Below the pieces are notes generated by a model. The model saw only the letters and a program-made list of their open reading frames with translations. It ran no database searches and had not been told where the DNA came from. Both the position numbers and the translations under genes were made by a program. Below, piece by piece: positions 12,765 to 27,300 of a stretch of 64,000 nucleotides of DNA. Position 1 is the first letter of the stretch; each line of letters opens with the position of its first letter. This stretch comes from Papilionanthe hookeriana x Papilionanthe teres (lineage: Eukaryota; Streptophyta; Magnoliopsida; Asparagales; Orchidaceae): the NCBI GenBank assembly GCA_022702705.1, contig CM040423.1, positions 44,899,575-44,963,574 of the forward strand. The letters run 5' to 3'.

Positions 12765-13030
12765 GAATGTGGGTACTCTCACATGTAAAATAATGAAATT
12801 ATTAATATATTATAATTCATAGGAAAATAAATATCTTATGCATTCAAGATACTAAATGAGTTAGAGAGAAGACTAAAGAGATAGTAGTAAAGATTTTAAA
12901 CTTTGATATTCAGGTAGGAGTCTTGCTATAAATAAAGTAAGTGTAATTATATATAACAGTTTGAAAGATAATATATTAAAAATGAGTAAAATGAGTGATA
13001 TTATTATGACCGTAGAGTTTGTTGTTGACA
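12765..13030 (+). mobile_element. Relic of an RTE-type LINE (endonuclease region)
   Basis: The stretch starting AATGTGGGTACTCTCAC aligns in order with 24815-25085 of the LINE in GCP6 intron 4. Shared landmarks include AGGAAAATAAATATCTTATG / AGATAAATATCTTTTG and TGATATTCAGGTAGGAGTC / TGGTATTCAGGTAAGAGTC. It is only the N-terminal endonuclease part, has many stops, and is a dead fragment. Confidence 0.65.
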
Positions 13031-14968
13031 TTTAAAGTGAGCCTAGGTAAGAGGCAAGGGTTGTGTCTCACCGTCCACCATAGTCCATAGGTGCTTCTCT
13101 TCAGAGAATTATGATTTTTTTGTTTGGTTATAAAAGTAGAGATGGGTAGTTGTACTCTTATGCTGATGTGTGGTTGCTAGTTTGTTTAAACAGTTCGTTT
13201 AACATCTTCGGTTGCTATAATCGCAACACATAACGAAAGGTCCTTCCTTCAATACTTGTGCAGTGGCCGTAAGAATGATCGGTGGTTCAAAATTTCGAAC
13301 CTCCAATATTTCTTTTTAAACATGACTGATGAAGGTGCACAAGCTTTTTAGGAGAGTTTACAAGTAACTATTTTAAGAACGGATGAACTATGTAATAAAC
13401 ATTTGCTTGAAATATGTCAAAGATGTGATTACTTTTATCAGTAATCCATTAAAACACTTGAAGGTTGAGTCTCTTAGCGTGATAAAAAATGATTCGGCAT
13501 TTCAGTGCGTCTTTGATATTGAGAAAACATACAATTGACTCAAAAGAAACGATGTGATCGATAAACTCGCTCTGCCCTTTGTAAGGTTCAAGTATCGAGA
13601 TCTTGAATCATTCCGGTGGCTCAACGTCAGAGATCTACCGGGATAACACATTTTTTTGTTGGTGTGAAGGTTCAACACACATAACCCTATGCCAATTGAG
13701 TTGTACCTTCCTATCATTGTCAATATACCAAGTTTCATCCTCCCTCTCCAAGACTGGGGGACTTTCTTGTTCTTTAGCGCCCGAACTTTATGTCAGGGTT
13801 GCTGGTTCTACTCATAGATAACAAACCTCTAATCTTTTTGAACATTCAATCATTTAGAACTTGGCTCTACTGACTCCCTAGTGCACTTCCTGTTATAGTC
13901 GGTTTCCCTATTATGAGATCATTTTTCTTGCATTACTCATCTTCTTGTTGGTCGCACGATCTGCGCTCAGTACGTTTTTTAGTATGTTGAATCCTAGATT
14001 ATTTGTGAATTCCCACTCAAAGAATAAATAATAGATGAAAGAGGAGGAAGGAGGGAAGGAGGGAAGGGGGGGGAGAGAGAGAGAGAGAGGGAGAGAGGGA
14101 GAGAGGGAGAGAGAGGGAGAGAGAGAGAGATGAACAGTAATCAACACAGTTGATTCTTCATTAAATGCCTCCCCTATTTATAGATAGTGTATTACAATTG
14201 CGATATTACATTTTTACCTTCATTCGGAGTGGTTCGGTACTGGGGTATTCCCAATATTTTACAAGCATCAACTTATTGTCCATTTGCCTTCTTGCCTAAC
14301 TAGCTAAGCTTGGTTGATTTTGGTCCGCTTGGTTTGATGTATCGGTTGAGCTCAACTAACTAATTTAGTATGTTTGATTATCTTCAATCCCTAGTGAAGA
14401 GCCTTTGAGACATTGTCCGACGTTCAGAGATATTTATGGAACCGACTCTTCCATTATGTCATCACATTGCGGGACATGCTACTGCATCATCAGCTTTCCA
14501 ACATTGGATGGCTCAGACGTTTTCTTATATCATTTATGGCTGAATAACATACACCCGGATCGCTCAATCTTTTTCTTTTTCGCCTTTTGATCAATCGGTC
14601 TGGCCTAATTGACTTGACTCCTATATGGTGTTGGTTGTTTCGTTGGGTGGGCCTCACAATCGTGTTGCAGTGGATCTACCTCCATCGTATTCTTCTCTTA
14701 TGGACAGTTAGATCTTCATAAGATCATTGTATACATCATTTCGATGCATATTGCCCAAATTTTCAATAATATATAAAAAATATTATTATTATTAACCTTT
14801 TAAAGTCGAGCACACATAGGCTTATCAAATTAAACTTTTACAAAAATAATAAGGGGAATTTACAAAGATAACACCCAATTCTCATGCATTATCATTTCTC
14901 ACACCAAAACTTTCATTTTTACAAACACAACACCAACACTAATCACATTTTCCAAAATAAATAAATAA

Positions 14969-14973
<5 letters not shown>
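13031..14973. other. Intergenic sequence upstream of GCP6
   Basis: No gene is recognised. It contains a purine-rich simple repeat at 14040-14130, short TATT repeats near 14770, and mixed sequence from 13,200 to 14,700 that looks like old transposon DNA but lacks a diagnosable domain or terminal repeat. Confidence 0.4.
14040..14130. repeat. GA-rich microsatellite
   Basis: An imperfect purine tract made of GGGA, GAGA and GGAA units, interrupted by occasional single bases. The open frames read through it are artefacts of the repeat. Confidence 0.85.

Positions 14974-15038
<65 letters not shown>
14974..15038. repeat. (TA)n microsatellite upstream of GCP6
   Basis: An uninterrupted TA dinucleotide run of about 65 bp, preceded by AAAT repeats, ends 120 bp before the GCP6 start codon. 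It therefore sits in the proximal promoter or 5' leader. The run is a likely length polymorphism and could supply a TATA-like element. Confidence 0.85.
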
Positions 15039-15041
<3 letters not shown>

Positions 15042-15158
15042 TATATAACCTGCCAAGCCCGCCCGATTATGTGGTTGATGCTCATTTTCTAAACCACTTA
15101 CAAGATGCTAGAAGAGAATTTCCAAAACCCTAACCACCGAGTCTAATCTAGTTCGTTA

Positions 15159-15326
15159 ATGGAGGTCGAATCTGGTTTCCAGTGCTTGCTTCGTAATCTC
15201 AAGATGGATGATCCCAGGATCCCCCCGAAGACCTGGGAGTCGATCGCCTGGGAAAGCGGAACTACTCGGACGATTGATCATGTGCAGGGACCTCAAGATA
15301 GCTTATACGACCTCTCCGCTGTTTCT
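15159..15326 (+). CDS. GCP6: GCP6 exon 1
   Basis: 56 codons starting MEVESGFQCLL and including PRIPPKTWESI, the conserved N terminus of plant GCP6. Ends GTTTCT before the donor GTGAGT, phase 0. Confidence 0.88.
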
Positions 15327-18300
15327 GTGAGTAAATTTAGCACCTCAAAACTTTTTTTCTTTTTGGGTAAATTCGTGGAAATGTGGTCAGACGTTGGGTG
15401 GACTTCAAATTGACTTCCGAGTGGAAAATGGCGTGCTAATTATGGCAAAGCTTGGTGCTAACATTTATTCCCTAAATTAAGAAAAAAAGAAGGAGAAAAA
15501 AAAGGATGCTCAGATTCCTGGTTTTCTTAACTCCATATAGTCTGTCTTCTAAGTAGTCAAAACCCCTTATTTAGTTTGACGATCTATAAAATTAATGTTG
15601 ATTTGTGAAGCCTACATTTTGAAATGGGTTATACTTCCAAGTTATTTTACTTGGTTGGATGTAATTTTATTGACATGTTTCAAACTTATTGATTGAATGG
15701 ACGTAATCTGTATTCATGCTTGTGTTTATCCATATGGTTTTATGATTACTAGAGTTTGCTCAAGCCCCATTCAAAGCCCATTGGTGGGATTTTTTTGACA
15801 TCTGACATCTTTACGAGCTCGCCAGGTTACCACCATCAGCTTTGAGCGGAGCCTTGCAACCAGCAATGTGCTAATTACCGAAGTTTGCAGGATCCTAACG
15901 AGCGAATACAGTCATATTATGCTTTTGTTTTTACATTGACTGTCTGTTATAAAATATTGTTCTTATTGTTGGAGGTTTGAGAAGTTTAAACCTATTGCCT
16001 CTGTTCTTCCTTATACCCCCATATTTCACTCTGATTGATTTCTAAGCACGTTCAACAAAAATATAGTAATTAACAAGTGTCATTGTTTTATAGAATGGTG
16101 TTATTAATTTAAATAAAAAAGGTCCTAAATGTTAAATGGTTGTATGTCATGGAACCTATTAAGCACCTTGCTATTATCTTATATTCAAATAGGCAGCATC
16201 ACTTGATGAGTCATCAACAAGCAGTAATTAGAAGTTGGTAAGCATGTCACAATCTTGTTGGGAAGATTTGCATACATTCCACTCAATTCTTAAGTATTTA
16301 CATATCTAACTCCTAAACATCAATTTTTACATACATGCCAGGTTACCTATGCATGAATAGGTATATTTCACTTTTTAAAAAGTCAAATAGTGGTATTTTA
16401 GATATGATATGAAAGATTTGGGTGGAATAAATGTAAAAAGCAAACTTTAGTTGTTAGATATGTAAATACATAAGAAAGAATTGGGTGGTATACTGGTATG
16501 TATTTAAATGACTCATCTTTTTTCACTAATGACCAGTTTGCTTGATTTGCCTTGTTGCAGGAATCGAGTTTGGTGAGATTGGTTATAAATGTACTGCAAG
16601 GTGTGAAATCGACGATTATTGAGATTGACAAACTCTCACTTTCATTTTGCTCAAGTCCAGCTGATAGGAGCTTTCATCGAGTTCCAAACTTCTGGTGCCA
16701 GTTATCAAGCACCCATGCATTGGGAAGGATGCTCAAGTCTATTAGCCATTCAGGTCTTTTGTTCTTTTTCCTAAATGAATTTGTCAGCTATTTCCTTTGC
16801 ACAGATCACAAGACTAATTCAGTAAGAAGGGAGAATGCTGAAGTTTTTTTGATTCCATCAAATCGAGAAGGTCAAAATGAAATGCAAGAATGCCCTCCTT
16901 ATAGCTTGGTCAACCAAGCATTTGCTGTTGCAATTGGAAAGCTTCTTGGTGGTCATATCTGTGCATTGAATACTTTATCTGAGTCAATAAAATTGAGACG
17001 TTCGGTGCAGTGCAAGGGTGAATCTTTACCCATTTACCGACTTGAAGGTACTCCGACTGGTGCCGTTCATCCAGATATAACTTTTATGGAGGTCTATTTG
17101 CATACTAAAGAACTGAGAACTCAAATTGAAATTCTTGGAAGCATCTGCTTTTCTCAAAATTTTATGGAGGTCATGGGGTTGGATTCAGTTGCTGACTTCC
17201 ATAATTTTCCCAGAGGAGCTGACTTACTTACCTATTTGTATATTCAGCTCCAGGTAAGCTTGGTAACTTTTTCCTATGCAATTGCCTTCACTTTTTTTAT
17301 AACACTTGATTCCTTGATTAAAGGTAGAATTTTTTAACAGGTGAGACGAAAAAAACCACTTTTTCTGCAATTTATTGTTCCCATTCCCACCCTCCCCCCT
17401 GATTTTGTTGTTGACTTCTATTGAATTTCGAGTGCTGCTCTTATGGTATAAGATTTTTGCTGCGTAGAATTTAATGACTTGAAGGAAGCAAACAACCATC
17501 CGAAGATATTTCTTAGACATTTAATTTTTGAGTTGTTCTGTCTTCAAGCATTGAAGAAATTCCATTGCATAGTACCTTAGGATGATAGTTGATTAATTTT
17601 ATTTTAAGTTTGATCTATTTAGACTATTTTCCTTAACTAATTTATCCATACTCATGAAAGTGAAAGAAGATTTATATAATGCAAGTAGGGGTGTAATCGA
17701 GTTGACCATGAGCTAGCCGAGCTTCTGTTCATTTTCGACTAATCTGAAATTATTTTTGTTTGAAATAGACCCGTGTTCGAAATAGTTTGTGAAATATATG
17801 TTCAGGTTTAGTCCGATTTATTTGAATCTGGCTCGAATTGTTCAAATGTTTGAATTAAGGTCATGTTTGGCTCGAATTGGAACTCGCTACCTGCAAATTT
17901 CAAGCGGGCTGCATGACTATTGCGCTCTAAAGGGGAATTTACCAACTTTTAAAGACTTTTATGGCCTTAAGAAAGCCTCTCCTAGAGATTTGAGACTAAG
18001 CAATAAAAGTATAAATGGGATTGTGGTTTGTTTGTTCTTTTTCTTTTTGAGCATTTACTTGCATACCGGCTAATTCCATGTATTTACATATCCAGCACCT
18101 AAGCAAATATAACGGAAACCATGGGACTGTGAGATGGGATTCAACCTTTGCTTTTTAGTTGTTTGGACATTTGCGCACATACCAACCAATTCCTATGTAT
18201 TTACATATCTAACACCTAAACATATTATCGTGGACTGTGAGATGGATTCGAGTTAGCTTTGGTTTTTTTGGCCTTTACATACATACCAACCAATCTTATG

Positions 18301-21300
18301 TATTTACATATCTAACACCTAAACTTTAATTTTTTACATTTATACCACCCAATCTCTTATAGATATTTTTTTAAAATACAATATAAAAATAATTTAGAAA
18401 ATAGTATAAACAAATATTATTATTTAATTATTTCGAGCTAAAACGAGCTGAACACAAACAAATAAACAATTGTTCATGTTTAGTTCATATATAATTCGAG
18501 CTTAAAAAAATTGTTCATGTTCGGCTCGCTTACTTAACGAACGAATCAAACACTAGTTTGTTAGTGAGTTGAACACGAGCTTTTTGCGAATGACGAGCTT
18601 TTTTGATAGCCCTAAATGCAAGTTCAAGTTATGAGCTTTGAAATTCATTTTTACTACCTTATTTATACTTATATCAATTTCCTTACATCGAAACAAATGT
18701 AAGAACTTTGTCGTGTTTTTTACTTTCTCCAGACTAATTAGCTATTTTGCAAATTTAGGATGCAGACCCGATTCATTATGACCTTCTCAAGTATCTCTTT
18801 GTTCGTTCTTATGAGCCTTATTCTGGTTTTATCAAGTTGTGGATTTATACAGCTACCATTGATGATCCTTATGGGGAATTTTTTGTAGCTTCAACAGATA
18901 CCGCACCTACAACCGATGCCAGTTCTTTTTCTGTTAAATTTTCTTTAGACTCTAATAAGGTATGGTTTCTTTTGATAAAATTTTTATGCATGCACTATAT
19001 GACATCATGCCATAACTTGTATGCTAATGGGTGTAGCATTTGATTTTCTTGCAATTCTAAAAAATTTCTAAATGCTAGGAACGGTCTGGAGTGTCAGTTC
19101 CTTGTTTTCTGAAGGATGTTTGCCATCCACTCCTTCGAGCTGGACAGCAACTTCAAGTTCTTTTGAAACTGCTTGACTTAAGCAACCTTTCTCTATCAGA
19201 GGAATACATCCCTAGTGATTTGCTGGACCTCAGGGAGATTTTTCCTCTCTGGGTTGATTCATCAAGCAAATCTGCTTTCTTATCGAACCCGTTAATTTTT
19301 GACATAAATGTTATGGAAGATCTAATTCAGAAGAGAGAAGTTGAGTACAGAAATATGCTGGAAAAACTTCAATGCTACTTGAAAAAGTTCAGTACTAAGG
19401 AGCGATGGGCATCACATAATGTAAGATTTAAGTTTATAGTTCTGCAAATTCTTACAGTTTCTGTTGATAATATAATTTCATTGTCACTTTGTTCAATTTA
19501 TTAGTTTGTTTTCAGATTTTCTTTTGATTTGTATCAGTATTTATTGGTGGTTGCAGTACTGTTTGATCGACTTTTGTTTTGCATTATATTTTGTGAAAAC
19601 TGGACTGATGCATGAACTGTTAACTACAATTTCTCTGTGCTTTTTATTTTTTTTATTATATGAACAAAAAAGCACACTTTTGCTCATATACCAATATTCT
19701 TGGGTCATTTCTTAGAGCATGGTAAATTGTTTCTGTCCTTATAAAAGTCGTTTAGTTCGATGCAATAATTTGAGTTTTGGATTATATGCTTAATTTTTAA
19801 GGCTTTTGCCATCCCTTTTATTTTTCACATTGCTTTGTTGCATTGAAGGGGCTTTTGATGCTAGTATTTTAGAATAAATGAGATGCTGAAATAGTTGTTA
19901 ATTAGGCTGGAAGTCAAATTTACCAGTATATGAAACTGGGTAACGAAATATCAGCTGTTGCTGTTGAAAGTAATGTAAAAATTTGTTGAAAAAACTTTGG
20001 AGGAATACCCCTGAAAAGCTTTTAATTTCTATTTGATTTATCTTTAGTCGAGCTGTTATTTTTAACAGAAGCTAATGTTACCTATTTGATTTTAGCGTGT
20101 TATATGATCTATAAAAAGCCAAAGAGGCCAAAATGCACCAAGAATTTAGGGAAATCATAATTTTATTGAAAAATATAAAGTGTTTTAAGTTAATTAACAT
20201 TTTAAATTACTACATTATCTTATTATTGAATAGACAAATCACAATGATCTTGAAACATTAACAAATATGTTAAAAAAGACAAAAAAAATACGAATTACAC
20301 AAATTACAAGAGAAAGGATCTTATCACATGTTAAGAACAACACATCTTATAAAATTATTAAACATGATTGACATGGACTTAAATTAACTTGTAATTTTAT
20401 AACTTACCCTTAATTTTAACAGGTAAGCTTGTCGTGGCATAAAATTGATAGAAAAAAATAAAAACATAGAGATTTTGCAGGATTCTCTTATTAGTGCCAC
20501 TTTAGGTGTGAAGTATTTATGGGAAAACGAGGTAAGAGATGGTAGAGGGGAGTTGTAAAGATCTTTATGTTCCAAGGGAAAGCGTGATGTGCATTTGAGA
20601 CTTTGATGGTAATGTGGGATGTTGAATTTTGTAAGGTGTGATATGATGTATGGGAAAGCGAGGTAAGAGATGGCAGAGGGGAGTTGTAAAGATCTTTATG
20701 TTCCAAGGGAAAGTGTGATGTGCATTCGAGACTTTGATGGTAATGTGAGCTTTATTAAGAAGGTTACATGTGATGTTGAATGCTGTAAGGTGTGATATGA
20801 TGCATGTTAAAATTGTGGAGCTATGTGCTAAAATTATGGAGCTATATTTTCACAAAATAAAATATCTATACTACATGATTGAAACTCTTTTTAAAATGTA
20901 TATCTTTGATCAATACATTTTTGTTTGGGCTATGGGAATATTTTAGAGATTTTGCATTAATATAAGATCTTAAAAAAAACCATTTATTGACTTTGAATTA
21001 CCTTGTGAGATATTTGATTAATTTTGATAGATCTTAATATCCTTGTAGGATTTTGTGATAATGTCTTTAAAACCGTTTGTTAGTTTTTACCATCAATAAT
21101 AGAGCTTTAAAGGGTTTAGCATCCAATAATTACAAGCAAATAAAGAGAAGAGAGAGTGGAGGAACGACTAACAAGGAGGATAAAGGGACGAGTTTTTTCG
21201 GGTGCTTGAAGAAGGAATTGCTTGGCTCCATAAAAAGGATAAGCTTTCAGTCGTAGAACGAGAAATTCTCATTCAAACTTGTATAATAGAGAAAGAAAGA

Positions 21301-24300
21301 TAAAATAATAACAAAATGTCTTTTTTAACATGGCCAACATTTTATGTAGCATGTGCGACACTGTTCTAGGGCAACTAGAAGGTATTTAGGAGGTGGTTTT
21401 AGCGGAAAAGTTGTATGGAATAGCAAGAGAATGTTAAGATGTGAGGTCGACATTATTTGGAAGGGTATATGAGTCCTTCAATGCCTGTCGGGATTGAAAA
21501 TTGCAAAGAGAACCACAAAACGACTAGTTATGGATGATGAGAAGGTTCATCATCTGTTCTTGAATAAGTTACATACATATTATTTGCAAAAGGGAGAGGG
21601 TACTACTTTCCTAATGGCGAAAACTCATATAATTCAATCTCCAAAATACACAAAACAAAAAGTCTCAAAATCGAAAAGCACAACATATAAGTAGCATTCC
21701 TAAACGGAAGTAACCCTAATAAGATATAAAAATAAGGAAAGAAAAAAGAAATAAGGGTTCCCTCTCTCGGATCAATCCTACAGTTGCATGAAAACTCAAA
21801 ATAGTGGGAAAGTTTCGCCGTTGCATGAAAACTCATCTCGGATCAATCCTGCAGTTGCTAGATTTTGTGATCCGCATTGTAACGCGGAATCCACACTTCA
21901 CTCTCTACGAATGGAGAGGATTCACGCTTATTTTATGGAATTATTTGAATTCTACTGCTTGATATTCATTTTCACAAAATACTTAAGGATATTTTCAAAG
22001 CTGAGGACCACCATTCCTATTTGGTCATCTCTATGGGGGGCGTACTTCTGAACTGAAATGGACTTACTCCATAGAACCTTCAAAAAAATAGCTAAAAAAT
22101 TTAAAATCTATATCGTAATTGATGACATACTGAATCTCTCTTAGTAGTGGTAGCCAAGGAGGTAGATTGTAGATCATAAAATCCTAAAACCCTCTTAGCA
22201 GGGGTTGCCCTATGTCTAATGTCAACTCCTTGGATTCCTTGCATTGTGGGAGAACCAATGCTAATTGGTTGGTTCTTCTTTCGAAGTCCGCAAAAAAATA
22301 GTTCATAACACTGTTTTAAACTCTGTAGAGATGCCCATTATCTTAAACTTTTTTTAAGACCAGTACAATGTGTTTTTCAGTTTTTGTAAAAAAATATGTA
22401 TTCTTGTAGCCATCACGATGCATGCAATGATCGTATCTCTCAGGGAGAACTAATAGGATGTGACAGGCATCTATGGGTATCACTTCACACCATACTCACT
22501 CTTATAACTTAAATTCAATAGAAAACTTCATAAGATAATGTCGGTCAATTGTGATCTTATTTCCCTTCTTCAACCACAATAAAAAATATGGTTGGGAGTA
22601 ATTTTGGTTTGCCATATTCAATTTATCGACCATTTGGGTAGACAATATGTTCTTTCACAACTACCCGCGTTTATAATAAGATTGCACATCTTTCCTTTAT
22701 GATGCAAAGAATATGAAAGATATTCTGACGAATCCACTGTTGCTCTCTGATGGGCTCAAGCTTGCAAGGCCCTTCATATCACTAGTATTTCTTCATCGTT
22801 AACTAGAAGCTAATACTCATCTTTTGCATCCTTATTCTTTCCTATGTCACTGTCTGTTTTTTCAACTGCCACGTGTCTAGCGAAGCTGATTGCCCTCCTA
22901 TACGGGCAATCAGTTTCAATGTGCCTAATACCATAACACTTTAAGCACTTTCTAGCTGGGATAAATTTGAGAGTATGATTGGTTTCCATCTTTTCTTTAT
23001 TATGGAATGAATTCTACTTGGCTAGATCGGATCTAGTGTTCCATTGCTTTACTCTTGCATCCTGATCTTGGGTTTGAATTCTATCTGTAAGGTGTGTTGG
23101 CTACCTAGTAACATTGTTGCTTCTCAATTTTTAAAGCTAAGATCTTTACATCGAGTAGAGACCAATACGACTACAACTGCATCACAATACTAAGAGATGG
23201 CTTTTGGTCTCCAAGATTCTCGCTATTGTGTGCTCCTCTAATTCCATCAATTCACATTTTAACATGAGTTGATCAAATTCAGTGTGTACTCCACAAAAAA
23301 ATATCTTAGGTATAGATTGTGGAGTTTTATGAATATATTCTGTTTGTAATATGGGAGAAGCTATTTATGCAATATCTTCTTTTTCATCTTACTGAGTAGT
23401 GATTTTGTTTTTTCTCTCACGTTGGCATAAGTGTTTCAAAATTTTCCACCACAGAGATAAATTTTTCTTTAATTTAATGTCAGCTAGCTTTACTTTTATG
23501 TCAGATGGAATGTTCTTGTACTTGAAGGCTCTTTATATTATTTGGAGCCACTCAATGAACTCGTATATATCCACAAAATAGATAAAATTTGGTAAATTCA
23601 CATTTTCTCCGAAATCACCCTCTATCATCCTACATTAAATTTTGAATCGATGTGGCATCGACTTTTCATCACTCGAAGCTTATTGGTGGAAAGGGTTTTC
23701 TTCAACTCTTTTATCAGGTAGGTCATTGTTGTTGCTATGAGTGACTTTTCCATATTGTCTTCTTTTAAGATTAGCGAATCTATGCTACAATTAGAGAATT
23801 TCCTGCTGCATGTTCTCCACAGTGAACATCTGAACTCCTTGTTGAGAGTTTCTTCTTGGTGCCTTGGCTTCTCGTTTTCCAATTAAAATTTTGACTAAAA
23901 AGAGATTGTTGTTTAGGGTTATGGTTTTGGTGATGGCAAGGTTGTGTAGATCAAAGATTGGTCGGATGCTTAGGGTCCCTAGAAGGTGTTTATAAGAATT
24001 ATGCATCTTTAGAATAATATTTTAAATTAATTTAATTTAAATATGTGTTTGGAAGAATTATTATATTTTCGACTAAAATGATAAAATTTTAAATTTCAAT
24101 TTTTTTTATAGTATTTGTTTGTAATAAATTGTTTGAATTGTCGACGCAACTTGACTTTTTTCATAAGCCTTTTTAATAACTTGTTATGGAATGCTAGTTA
24201 AAAGAAAAGTCATCCTCAATCTGATCATCGATCATGACAATAATATTAATTGATATTTCATAAAGATTTGAATTATGTGATTGGTTAGTTTGTTAATCAA

Positions 24301-27300
24301 CTATATTATATATCATTTATCCAATTTTATATTTAGTTATAAATTAATCTCTATTGAAAGCACATGTTTATGCTTGATCTTATACTCAAATTTGTTTTTT
24401 GAACTCTAATCTTGACTCGCATGATCTATCGTGGATTTATATTTTGATTCAATAAACATTGATTGTAGGATTGTACTATAATGACAAAACATTTTTTTTA
24501 GCTAATAGTTTGTCAAAATAAAACATTGCCATTATCAAGTCCCTAGTCTTTAATGCGAAAAATGAATGGTTGCATTTGGTAGTTGATAATTGGCGTAAAA
24601 TTTTTTGCAAAAAAGCATGACGTGAATCCTTTAAATCATGTAAATTCTAGGACATCCCCGTAAAGTGACGCATTGTATGATCTGAAAGCAGTGAAAATTG
24701 TGCATGGGCCGTCACACCGGCGCCCGGGTGTAGTGTTGAATGAGCAAGGGTTCCCATATTATGAACGGATGCGGGCAAAAAAGTTAGTCTATGAAACTAA
24801 AATAGGAGAAAGTATTGGAATGTAGATGCTCTTATAGGTAAATTGAGAGAATTGGTAGGTATTATGGTTCATAGAAGATAAATATCTTTTGTATTCGTGA
24901 AATTAATTGGTTTGGGGAAAAATTTAAATAGATTGATAGCTTAGGTTTTATACTTTGGTATTCAGGTAAGAGTCGTACTAGAATGGTGTGGATGTAATTA
25001 TAGATAAGATTTTGAAATATAATGTTGTAAAAATTGATAGAATTGAAGATAAAATTATAGTCCCAAAGATTATTGTTGATACTAAGATTTTTAATGGTTC
25101 AAAAGAAAAATTCTGAAATGACCTAAAATAATTAATACAAATGATATCTCTTGAAAGAATTTTTATTTGAGAATATTTAAATTGATATGTTGGTAGAGTG
25201 GTAGAAGATTTTAGAATTATTCATGGTGGCTTTGACATTGGAGTGATTAAAGAAGTTGGTAGAACCATTTTAGATTTTACTTTAGCATATGATTTTGTAG
25301 TGCTAGTATTTTATATAAGAAAAAAGATGAGTATATTATTACTTGTAATATTAGATCTAATAAAACATAAATTAATTAATTTTTTTTATGAGAAATATAT
25401 ATTGTCGAGAATGTAAATATTGTAAAGTCATTTCAAGTTAAAATTTAAATATTCAACATCGATTATTAATTTTGAATTTTAAGTTGAAGAGTCGTAAGAT
25501 AAAAAATACAATGAAATATTGTCATAAAATTAAATGAGCACACATAAAAGACACAAATAAAATTATTTTTACGAGTAAACTTCAAGATTTGAGATTTGGG
25601 ATGTTAATGAGAAAGCTAATTCTATATGGGATAAAATAACAAACATTATTGATTAAATGACAAGATATAATTGGAGAATCAAAAGGAAAAAAATTAATAA
25701 ATAAAAATAGTTGGCGGTGTAATAATAATGTGCAATAAAAGATAAAGAATGAAATGTTTTGTTATAAAACATGGTTTAAATATAAAAGCTTAGAGAACTA
25801 AAAAAAATATAAAGTGATCCGTAGAGTATCTAAGAGAAAATTTGTGACGCTGAGAATTTTGTTTTTTTAGTGATGTTTATAATAGATTAGATACGATAGA
25901 AAGTGAAAAATATGTATAAACTTTGCAAATAAAGAGAAGAAAAATTAAAAATTTAATTGAAGTAAAACGTATTAAAGATGAAAAGAAAAAAATGCTTTTC
26001 TTAGAGAATAATATTCAATATAGGTGGGAGAGCTTTTTTTGAAAAACTTTTTGAAGGAATATCTGAAAACACTATCGAAATTAGTTATTTTAATATCGTT
26101 AATAAAAATAGAACACTTTAATTTGAATGTCACATTAGTAAAAAGGAAGTTGAGAAGGCTTTAAAAGAATTTGAGATTGAAAAATCAGTAAGACCTGATG
26201 ATATCCTAATTTAAATGTTGAAATATTAAAGAGTATTGAGAGTTTCTTAGGTTAATAAATTTTTTAATATTGTTTTGAAAACTTAAAAGATAGATGAGGA
26301 GCGAAAGAAAAATATTTTGATTTCTATTTTTAAGAATAAAGTTGATGCACAATACTGTGCAAATTGTAGAGGAATTAAGTTGATGTGTCATGGCACGCAT
26401 CAATTGCTGTGAAGCACTGCCGACTTACGTAAGTATACGCGGCATATCAGTCGTACCGGTTTGGAGTTCAGTTGTTAATCCATCGGGGTAAAAGATGAAC
26501 TCAATTTGGAAAAGTTATAGTCTACAATCATTGGCCCAAGCCTGAAATGTTTGATTCATAAGTTCAATTTAAAACTTATCCCAAAGCTATGAAAACAGGT
26601 CTATTTCTAGCAAACCAAGGAAGTTTGTAAGAAATTCAAGTTTTAAGATTTGTTCCCCTTTAACTGATCTAGTGGAGAATATAAATTGAACAAGTGATTA
26701 AAAATTAGTGTCAAATAGGAGTTGGCCTATCCCTTATCCTCTTCTGGTGGTCTAAAGAAATTCGAATGTCAAGAGTTTAGTTCCGTAAATTCCCTGATCT
26801 AGTGGAGAATATAATTGAACAAGTGATTAAAAATTAGTGTCAAATAGGAGTTGGCCTATCCCTTATCCTCTTCCGGTGGTCTAAAGAAATTCAAATGTCA
26901 AGAGTTTAGTTCCGTAAATTCCCTGATCATCCAATTAAATCACCTCCTTGAATGTTGACATGAACTCAAAGGCAATATTCCTAGTCCAAAGTGTTCATGT
27001 AATTAACCTCTTTCGTTTCACTGTTTATACAAAATTTAAGAACATGTCAAAATCCCTCAAACTTAAAGGTTTCTTGCCCTTAAGTAACAACAACACTTTA
27101 ACTTTTGACTTTGTAGAACTTTTAAGAAATGAATTTCTATTAGGGAGCACCTGCATTCAATTATCCCAATGATACATAGATAATAAACAAGCTTCTATTG
27201 AGTTATTACTCTACAATTGCTTTTTGAAGCTTTGAATTTTTCAAATGTTATCTATCCTCATATTCATTTTAAGAAATTAGAAGATGCTAAACTAATACAA

